From positions 1-23,379 of the forward strand of contig JALLAP010000216.1 in NCBI GenBank assembly GCA_036939355.1: a stretch of 23,379 bases of DNA, written 5' to 3'. The stretch's first letter is position 1. Every line of letters begins with the position of its first letter. Shown one piece after another: positions 1-6,912 of the stretch. The DNA comes from Thalassiosira profunda (Eukaryota; Bacillariophyta; Thalassiosirophyceae; Thalassiosirales; Thalassiosiraceae). The translations under genes and the position numbers were made by a program. Under the pieces are notes generated by a model that ran no database searches, was not told the origin of the DNA, and saw only the letters and a list, made by a program, of their open reading frames with translations.

Positions 1-107
1 ACGCGCAGCGGGCGGCGTACGAGAATGGGAAATTGTCGGAGTCGAGAGTGCAGTATATGGACGAACTGCCTGGAATCGATTGGAAGAACCCCTCCAGTTG
101 GGCGTGA
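1..107 (+). CDS. Helicase-associated (HA) domain protein, 3' end only
   Basis: The window opens inside a coding exon. Frame 3 (first full codon at position 3) is open to a TGA at 105-107 and gives 34 residues. They contain the QRxxYxxGKLSESRVxxMDELPGIDW pattern that ends each helicase-associated repeat (PF03457 type), with the closing Trp followed by a short hydrophilic tail. HA repeats are abundant in diatom proteins, often as tandem Trp-rich units without a helicase, and are thought to bind nucleic acid. The 5' part lies outside the window, so repeat number and any helicase domain cannot be judged. The other two forward frames read through here without family resemblance. Confidence 0.72.
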   Translation, partial: AQRAAYENGKLSESRVQYMDELPGIDWKNPSSWA

Positions 108-345
108 CTGTGAACATGTGAAGGGATGTGTTTGTTGACAGATTACCATGCACAAAGCAAATGGAAGCACACACGAGGTAAAACTCTGCGTCGTCACGCC
201 CATTTAACCTTTCTCTTCCATCGTGAGCTCTCTACACGATCCCTCCCTAATTTGTGTGCGAAATTATTGCTCTAAACCTCTAAACATTTGTTGTGTGTAC
301 AATTTGTGCAATTGATGTAATTGGTCCATCCAGCAAGCCAACTTT

Positions 346-687
346 CTATCTTGGCCCATTCTTTTCGGGAGAATGCGGCTCTGCTGCCAGCTTCAGTCCA
401 GGAATATGTCCTTCTAAGAGATAACATGCCGAAGCAACAAAGCAGAAGGGTAGCGTCAAGCAGGGCGCTCCGTAATCGCCAAAGAGAGTTTGCATCGCCC
501 CGAACAACGCGCCAGTTGCCGCAGCACTGCGCAATAAACATAGAATGAGAATGAGCACAATATAAATCTCTGCACAATCACCACAATGCTACACATAGGA
601 GAAGTCTTACCCTGAAGCACTCAACATCATTGCTTGTCGAGAATGAACAAAAAATGTCCCCACTGCCATTGAGGTCAAGCACGGGTT
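346..687 (-). pseudogene. Orphan C-terminal fragment of a urea transporter (two exon pieces)
   Basis: On the minus strand, 687 down to 611 encodes NPCLTSMAVGTFFV and eleven further residues. A GTAAGA donor (610-605) and a CAG acceptor (529-527) bound an 84-nt phase-2 intron. The second piece, 526-346, encodes GALFGAMQTLFGDYGAPCLTLPFCF and a hydrophobic tail, ending at TAG (346-348). The GxFF pattern and the LTLPF(C/N) motif are hallmarks of the last third of UT/SLC14-type urea channels. This part is absent from the transporter at 5170-6465, and the two pieces meet with almost no overlap (GLWGY there, N-x-CLTS here). Reading frame, splice sites and stop look intact, so the break is probably recent, or the piece is still joined in RNA. 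No usable acceptor or start codon was found just upstream of 687. The homology comes from motif recognition, not a search. Confidence 0.68.
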
Positions 688-1323
688 GTGGGGTGGCCGC
701 CAGCGAGCGATGACCGCCGTTCCGTAGGTACGTAGGATTGGTACTTACGGATCGAGAGCGGCGCCGAGCGCACGAAGAAAAGCAACGACCCCTCGGCTTC
801 ATTATTCTCTGAACGCGTTGCAATCGACCCCCTCTACTCCACCCTTGGCCGTCCCGTCGCCATTACTATCGACAGCGGTCCGCTACCGCCCCCGCTGTCG
901 CCGCCGACCACTGCAGGCCGCCACCGCCCCGGTCGCCCGCGCTGCCACTGACTCTGACGCCGTCGTTTGCATCGTCGTCGTGGTGCAGAGGGCACGCACC
1001 CCCTCGACCGCGCCTCCCGTCGGAGCCTACTGTCCTCGAGTCGCCGCCCGAGACATTCCTCGTCGCCCAACGAGAACTGGCTCCCCACCCGGCGAGCCAA
1101 GCGCCCTCCTCGAATTGCAAAGTGGTGAGTGGTGATGGAGTATCTGAGATGTCATTTTTCCCGAGTCGGCACTGTGCCAAGTTCCGAGGGGAGTTGCCGA
1201 TGGATGAGCCGCGAGATAATACGACCTGCATGGGCTGGCGTCGTGCCTTTTGCAATGGTTGCAATGTCGTGTTCCTTATCGTTATCTGCATTCCTCTTCC
1301 ATCTACCAGCACCAACCGCAACA
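688..1323 (+). promoter_or_regulatory. Upstream and 5' untranslated region of the 1324-4918 gene, with a probable 5' UTR intron
   Basis: No convincing coding frame with an ATG is seen here on either strand. A GTGAGT donor at 1125-1130 and an acceptor after a pyrimidine-rich tract (CAG ending at 1309) would remove a 185-nt intron and leave a short leader before ATG 1324. All four coding introns of the downstream gene also start with GTGAGT. If the intron is retained, an ATG at 1135 is in frame and would add 63 residues, including a hydrophobic stretch. A palindromic element with CCGTAxGTAC / GTACxTACGG arms lies at 722-750. Confidence 0.4.
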
Positions 1324-4300
1324 ATGCTTTCAGCGTCCAATATCGAGGAGACGCCCTTTGAGGAAGGGTTGTCCGCGGCGCCGCTGCCTGAGCCGATCGA
1401 GACGTATTCCGTCGAGGAAACGGCCGTCGAGCATACCGGCGCCGATTCCGCGTCCGAGTCAATCGAGACGTTCTCCTCTCAAGCTGGCGACGGCGCCACG
1501 AAGAAGGGTTGCATCAGAATCGTCCACGTTTGCAAGGCGGCCACAATGCCGCTGAGCTCAAAGGTGAGTGCTGCTTCTGCGGACACAACGCATATTGAGA
1601 AGAGAAACGCTTCTCACCTCTTTTTGTCATGTCGAGTGTGGCAGATGCTGGAGGAAGAGTCAGAGGGCATCCAGGGCGTGTCATCTTTCGACCTCGTCAC
1701 CGCGTCGTCCGACACCGCGTCCTTCGCCCTCGAGCTGCTCGAGTCCAACGAGGCGGAGGCGCCAACCGTACGCTCGTTCGAGGAGACGCCCGTCGAGGAG
1801 GCGCCGACCAACGCCGCGCCCGCCCCCGCGTCCAACGAGCGCACGTCCTTCGAGGAGACGCCCGTCGAGGAGGCGCCGGCCAACGCGACGCCCGTCCCCG
1901 CGTCCAACGGGCGCACGTCCTTCGTGGAGACGCCCATCGAGGAGGCGCCGGCCAACGCGACGCCCGTCCCCGCGTCCAACGGGAGCACCTCCTTCGAGGT
2001 GCAGGCGCCAACCGACGTCGGGCCTGCGCTCGCCCCCGCGCTCGAGCCCAAACCTGCGTCCAATGAGAGCGCGGCCAATTCATCGCCCGTGGGAGCGTCC
2101 ACGCCCACGCCCATCACAACGTATTCGGAGGAGGTGACGTCCGACGCCACGCTCTCCCACGAGCTCATCCCTTTGAGCGTGTCGGTTGACGACGAGCCAG
2201 CGCCCATTGACACGGCCGTCTCCTCCGCGCACACCAAGGCTTCCGTCTCTGGAAAAGGGGGCCGGTCGCTGGGAAGAGCATTTGGTGAGTTCCAACATAA
2301 TGCATATGTACAAGGCGTTCAAGATGTATCTTACGCTGTCTTCTTGTCAGTCTCCTCCGCCAGGAAGTGGTTGCTGTTGTTGCTCTTCGTCACTGCAGTT
2401 GTTCAGCTGTTAGTACAGCCGACCAACGCCGCTCCTTCAAAAGCGTGGACAAGGACAGGGAGGGATGCTGCCCGGATGACAAGGAGAATTACGGGTTTCT
2501 TCCAGCCTGTCAACAATGGCGCCAACAACGCTGCCGTTGCTGCTGCCAACAACGGCGCCGCTCCAGCCAACAACGCTGTCGTTGCCGCTGCCAACAACGG
2601 CGCCGTGGTCGACGCTGACGCTGGAGAAGATAGCGTGAGTTTTTTCTGCGCCCAACTCAAACCACAGTCTTGGTGCCGCTTACCATTCATTGCCGTGCAT
2701 TTAGGATGGTGAGATCCAGGGCATTGGGAATAACGATCCTGGCCAAGGGGTCGGTGAAGATCTGTTGGACACGGATGATGAAATGTCCGTCCAAGAAAAT
2801 GGTGCTGCTGGAAACGGTGCTGCTGGAAACGATGTCGCTGTGAGTTTCATTCGAGACCATGTGCTTCTCAGCAGTCGACTGGCTTACTCACTATGTCGCC
2901 CTCTCCACATGCATGAGCAGGCCATCGACGCAGATGCAAGTGCAGCTAACGTCAATGCCGAGAATCAAGCCGAGTTTGCCAACCAGTCTGCCGCCGACCG
3001 CCAGAGGAGCAGGGCCGCTGCTGACGACGCCGCGGAGGCCAATCCTCGTCGCCTTTCGGACAGCTCCAACCAAGCCGACTCCAACAACTCCGACTCTTCC
3101 CGTCGCCTCCCGGACGAGGATTCTTCGGCCGAATCGGAGGGCCAGGGCGGCGACAGCTCCGAGCAAGCCGGCTCCAACGCACCAGGGGGCCAAGGCGGCG
3201 ACGCCCCACCGGGCCAAGGCCAAGATCAATCGAGTGTGTCAGCGAGTCGAGGTCTGTGGGAGTATGTGTCGTCCCAAATCGAGGATCTGCCGCGAGATCT
3301 GCTCGAGCGGGCCACTTCCAACAGAGTTGGCGACGTCATTCGAGCGTGGTTCAGTGGCCAGGGCGAATGGCAACGTCTCACTCAATATGCGACCCAACTT
3401 GGGAGACACGCCATCCCATTCGATAGCCTTGCCTTCAACATTGCCGACATCTCGATCATTTTCATCCTAAACTTCGCCCCAAACGAGCGCACACAAATCT
3501 CCACCGATCGCCTTGCCTATCGCGATGGTGGGCGAATTGGGGAAGGCTGTCTGAGGGTACTGGTAGACCTGTTGGTGAAGTTCTTCGTTTTGTATGGATC
3601 CGATCGCAATATGGCGATGTTTCTAGTCCAAATGACACTTGCCTTCATGAACAGACAGGCGCTCGACGGCGTCTTCACGTGGGCATCAAACCGAGGCCGC
3701 GGAGGCGTAGGAGGGACGCGCGAGTCGTACGAAGATGCCTGTCGCTTCACCGACCCGTTGGTCCGGATGATGATCCGGCGCTTTGTGGAAACGCTCGCGA
3801 GGGCGCCTTTCGTCCTTGTCTTTGGAGAGGATGCTTGGAACGTAGTCCACGAAGGAGTTGGCGCCCTCGCTGGAGGTTGGCTTCATGGTGTGGCTGTTCG
3901 GCTTATTCAAACGGGACAACTGCCGCATCCGACCCTCCTGAGGATGGGGTGGACGTCTCGTCGACTCCGTGACAATCTGCTCGACACGTTCAATTTATTG
4001 GTACACCAGGTGACCAGGCGTCCACTGCTCACTCTCACGGACGACCAGAGGAACGAGCTCGTTCCATTTCGCAGGCAACCAACTGGCAACGAAGTTGGCA
4101 ACGAACTCGCCAGTGCGTCGGCCCACCAGAATATCCTTGGCCAGTTCGAGCGTATTCCTGGAGCCCAGCTGGCGGTCCTCATGGCTACGCCAGAATACCA
4201 GCAATTCGCCAGGGAAGCCCACACCACTAACCAACTGAGCGCCACCAGCAATAGTCTGCGCGCGGCAGAGAGGAATGGCAATGTTGAGGCCATGGGACAC

Positions 4301-4918
4301 TTTGGCTGTGACAAGTGCGAGAAGTCGAACTTTGTTCTCCTCAATGCTCGTCACGACGGCATCGACGATGCAACAGGGTCGCTGTGTCATGGAGCCTACA
4401 ACCAGGTCTTCAATGCGGACGGAGACCTTATTGAATACATCCGACGGGGCTACTGCCCTTTCTGCCCGAAATCGGGCGTTTTCAATCACCAGCACAAGGA
4501 CTGCACACAGACAGATGCGACAAGAGCCAAGTTCAGCCTCCTCGCGCCTCGCCGTGGCGTGCATCATGTCGCAGCTCGTGGCGGTGCCCAGATCTTGTCT
4601 GAGAAGTACAACGACGAGGGCATGTTGGTCGGTACCTTCACGACGAAGATTGGACTTCTTGCTGATGCGCTCGCCACTGCCACAACGTTGATCAACAGTT
4701 CGCAAGGGCTGAGCATCCGCGAGAGGGAACGCGTCCGCGCGACGATTCCAAGCTGGTTCTTTGTCGTTAAGGGTCAGAACCGGGGCGACCTCAAACCAAT
4801 TGGTTCGCTCCGCAATACGTCCACTCTCCCTATCCTAGGACGCAACAACGACCAGTCTGGCTCGTTCGTTGTGGGGACATTCCGATACCAAGGGATTCCA
4901 ATCCTGCAAGCCGAGTAG
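1324..4918 (+). CDS. Unrecognised large protein: Glu/Pro repeats, one membrane segment, helical region, Cys/His-rich cluster
   Basis: Five coding exons: 1324-1563, 1645-2284, 2351-2634, 2705-2839 and 2921-4918. Introns 1564-1644, 2285-2350, 2635-2704 and 2840-2920 have GTGAGT donors and AG acceptors and join to 1098 residues. The start is the first ATG after a likely 5' UTR intron; ATG 1135 is the alternative. Order: acidic Pro-rich region with 24-residue repeats, a hydrophobic segment near residues 299-320 (KWLLLLLFVTAVVQLLV), Ala/Asn-rich repeats, a low-complexity Ser/Asp/Gln region, and about 350 residues of probable helix. Near 896-961 is a CxxC...H...CH...CxxC...HxHxxxC cluster, likely zinc-binding, followed by a basic C-terminal region. 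I recognise no known family; the Cys/His order does not match a standard RING or PHD finger. The gene sits inside the interrupted urea transporter, on the opposite strand. Confidence 0.68.
1768..2007 (+). repeat. 72-bp in-frame tandem repeat, three full copies plus a partial
   Basis: Copies start at 1768, 1840 and 1912, and a fourth partial copy starts at 1984. Each 72-bp unit encodes 24 residues of the form R-T-S-F-E-E-T-P-V-E-E-A-P followed by an Ala/Asn/Pro stretch ending in PASN. Copies two and three are nearly identical at the DNA level, including third positions, which points to recent duplication or gene conversion. The array is probably length-variable between alleles. Confidence 0.85.
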
Positions 4919-5169
4919 AACTAATATTGGCCGTTTGACGGGGGAACCTCGGCGGTGGCTGCTGCTCAGATTGAGTAGCTTTTGTGCTCATTGGTTTTCT
5001 TTGGGGCTGTGTAAGCGGGGTTCCGGGGGTGTTGGATTGGTGGTGAGACGACATCTAGGCGCGTCCAACGCGATTGTCGGAAGACTTGGAGTCTCCGAAT
5101 AAGAGCAACTGACGCACCAAACGCCTAAACTTCTCGATGACTTGGAGTTGTCGAGCAGAAGAGGCAAAT

Positions 5170-6465
5170 TCATAACACATGAGTACAGTTTGTAGCAAAG
5201 AGAGCATAGAACAACGCTGCAACACGCCAACTCACCAGTGAATCTCGGCCAGACGAAGCTTTAGCACCATCATTTGTCTCGGCGCGGAGGGCCCGTGGCA
5301 ATCTCTCTGCGCGAGCCGCCCGGGATCCGTCCAGCTCTTGCCTCGCTAGGTCGTTCTCGCTCGTATTACGTACGATCCTACGTACGTGGGATCGTCGAAG
5401 AAACTTGCAAGAGAAGGCCAAAAAGGGACGATGAACTCCACGCCCTCCACCTCCCCGAGGCGCCGACCCACAACGCACTCCCCGACGAAGGCCACGCTCT
5501 AGTACTGCGCGTGCGCAGGGCCAAATTCCAGTAGAAAACCGTGCTCTCCATCTCCCGCCCCGCGGAACGCTGGCCAGCGATGCCCCGGCGCCAGCTGCAC
5601 TCTCAATCCCCGCCCACAGGAGGCAATAGCGTTGGCGCGCGTAGCCCCAAAGACCAAAGCACACTTGCGAAAGATCCGCGCCAAGCATTATCCCAACGAG
5701 GCTGCCCGTGATGCTGCCGCCCAATGCATGCGCCGCCAACTGCGGGGAAAACAAATAGATCCCGCCCAGAATGCCCGCACCGGTTACGGCCGAATCCACA
5801 ACGAAGATTTGCGAAATGCCGTGAAGCGGTGCCAATGCAACATCTGCGAACCCAGTGGAGATGGTTGCAATTTCTTCTCCCTCGCCGGTTGCGCCTTGCA
5901 GCAGTGGCTTCGTTCGGAGCAGTGAGGTCAGTGCCACAATGTTGAAACTGAACGTCCACTGCGGTATCGACATGGCACTCTTCAGCGAGGCAGATATCAC
6001 CGGCGTGGCGGCAGCCCCGGCGATTGTCGAGAGCGCCACCCACGGCAAATAGGATGGGCCGAAGGCGGAGGCGGCGCAACCCACCAACGCCCCATTGTAC
6101 CCCCACAACCCATCCTTCCACGCGCTTTTGTCCAGCCCGATGGCTTGCGCGGTTGAAGTTGCTGTGACGGTGCCCAGCGCGGCAAACGCCGCGAGGGTCG
6201 GGTCGCCCAGTGCCAGGCTGCCGAGTATGACCCTTCCCGAATCGATCGAGTTGAGGAAGATCACCTGTCCGAGGCCGCGGGTCGAGGCGTCGACGCGTTC
6301 GTGGCGCAGGATGGAAGGTGAATTTGCAGATGCACCAACAGGAGGAGGGGGTGCACCATCATCTTTCTTGGACCCCCCAGTGGGAGGGCTCGTCGAGAAG
6401 AGCGCCGCCGCCCGGCACCACCGCCACTTTGGCAACGCGTGCCGCTGTCGATGGAGAAGTAGCAT
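5170..6465 (-). CDS. Urea transporter (UT/SLC14-like channel), interrupted, with a foreign C-terminal tail
   Basis: UT-type channels pass urea across membranes and have two homologous halves. From ATG 6465 the frame runs 431 codons. About 50 N-terminal residues are basic and Ser/Ala-rich (RAAALFSTSPP), compatible with an organelle transit peptide. The first half shows GLGQVIFLN near residue 64 and LDKSAWKDGLWGYNGALVG near 111-129. The second half shows GISQIFVVDS near 216 and LGADLSQVCFGLWGY ending at residue 275. Family resemblance then stops: the next 156 residues are Arg/Gly-rich with no channel motif, and the expected LTLPF-containing end lies instead at 346-687. Just after the break, a frame offset by 7 nt reads NAIAS, so a small indel may also be involved. 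It is divergent from the HSF gene. Family identity is secure; function as written is doubtful. Confidence 0.75.
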   Translation of the reverse strand: MLLLHRQRHALPKWRWCRAAALFSTSPPTGGSKKDDGAPPPPVGASANSPSILRHERVDASTRGLGQVIFLNSIDSGRVILGSLALGDPTLAAFAALGTVTATSTAQAIGLDKSAWKDGLWGYNGALVGCAASAFGPSYLPWVALSTIAGAAATPVISASLKSAMSIPQWTFSFNIVALTSLLRTKPLLQGATGEGEEIATISTGFADVALAPLHGISQIFVVDSAVTGAGILGGIYLFSPQLAAHALGGSITGSLVGIMLGADLSQVCFGLWGYARQRYCLLWAGIESAAGAGASLASVPRGGRWRARFSTGIWPCARAVLERGLRRGVRCGSAPRGGGGRGVHRPFLAFSCKFLRRSHVRRIVRNTSENDLARQELDGSRAARAERLPRALRAETNDGAKASSGRDSLVSWRVAALFYALFATNCTHVL

Positions 6466-6610
6466 CACCCGTTGCTGCAGGCGGCGCCCAGCCGCCGTGG
6501 TGGGTGTGCCTGCTTTGCCGCAACGCAAGAAGGGAGTTAGTTGGCTGAATTTTTCGAGATAACCCTATTCGGTCGTTTGAGACACCCATCTCTGCAACGG
6601 GAAACATTAC

Positions 6611-6618
6611 TGACGTCA
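6611..6618. promoter_or_regulatory. CRE-like box TGACGTCA (copy 1)
   Basis: A perfect 8-bp palindrome, the consensus site for CREB/ATF-type bZIP factors. In diatoms, TGACGT-type elements are known as CO2/cAMP-responsive sites bound by bZIP factors. A second copy lies 48 bp further on. Their role here is inferred only from sequence and position. Confidence 0.5.
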
Positions 6619-6656
6619 CTCGTAACAAGACCGGTCACTTATGTATTACTATTAGG

Positions 6657-6668
6657 AATGACGTCATT
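6657..6668. promoter_or_regulatory. CRE-like box in a 12-bp palindrome AATGACGTCATT (copy 2)
   Basis: The second TGACGTCA (6659-6666) is extended to a 12-bp perfect palindrome. The centres of the two boxes are 48 bp apart, close to integer helical turns. The box lies between two divergently transcribed genes and could act on either. Confidence 0.5.
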
Positions 6669-6912
6669 CATGTCGCATAAGGCCTTTGCAAAACTTCAAG
6701 GTGTCTCGGGAAAAGACACGCTCAAAAAGCGAGCTCTTCTTGCTTGCTTTGGCTGCATGCTTTTTTGCCTGGCTTTTTGCAACAACAACCGCACGGAAAG
6801 CGCCGGCTGGCAGACATCACAATTCGACCCAATCAATCCGGAAAGCAAGGGCACGTCACCTCCTCGACGGCCAAGAGAGAAAGGCACCGCTATCACCGGG
6901 CTTGGCAAAGTG

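Larger units (their letters stand above)
688..5640. other. About 4.95-kb segment interrupting the urea transporter gene; candidate insertion
   Basis: This interval separates two same-strand parts of what reads as one urea transporter: the 5' part ends at the GLWGY codons (5641) and the 3' part resumes at N-x-CLTS (687). It contains one long spliced gene on the opposite strand. Near its two ends lie similar sequences in inverted orientation: GTACGTAGGATTGGTAC at 728-744 and the reverse complement of GTACGATCCTACGTAC at 5370-5385 (about 15 of 17 positions match). These are not exactly at the breakpoints, and each is itself palindromic, so they are only weak evidence for element termini. No clear target duplication or transposase motif was recognised. 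Alternatives are a rearrangement or a very large intron with a nested gene, but no consensus donor/acceptor pair restores the transporter frame. Confidence 0.4.
6466..6912. promoter_or_regulatory. Divergent promoter between urea transporter and HSF gene
   Basis: This 447-bp interval lies between the ATG chosen for the transporter (minus strand) and that for the HSF gene (plus strand). It contains two perfect TGACGTCA palindromes. A forward frame is open through it and in frame with the HSF gene, with ATGs at 6658 and 6670, so the HSF could start earlier. I prefer 6913 because ATG 6658 lies inside one of the TGACGTCA boxes and the extra residues (hydrophobic, Cys-rich) are unlike an HSF N-terminus. 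Confidence 0.45.

Noticed and set aside
818..1135. Coding exon upstream of 1125 in frame with the large novel gene
   Set aside because: The frame matches through the predicted intron but contains no ATG, so it is treated as leader.
834..1462. Long Arg-rich open frames on the minus strand opposite the leader of the 1324-4918 gene
   Set aside because: Composition is typical of antisense shadows in GC-rich DNA; no domain, splice logic or family resemblance.
5170..5640. The 156-residue tail after GLWGY as a genuine transporter extension
   Set aside because: Arg/Gly-rich, no hydrophobic helices, no LTLPF motif; more likely read-through into inserted sequence.
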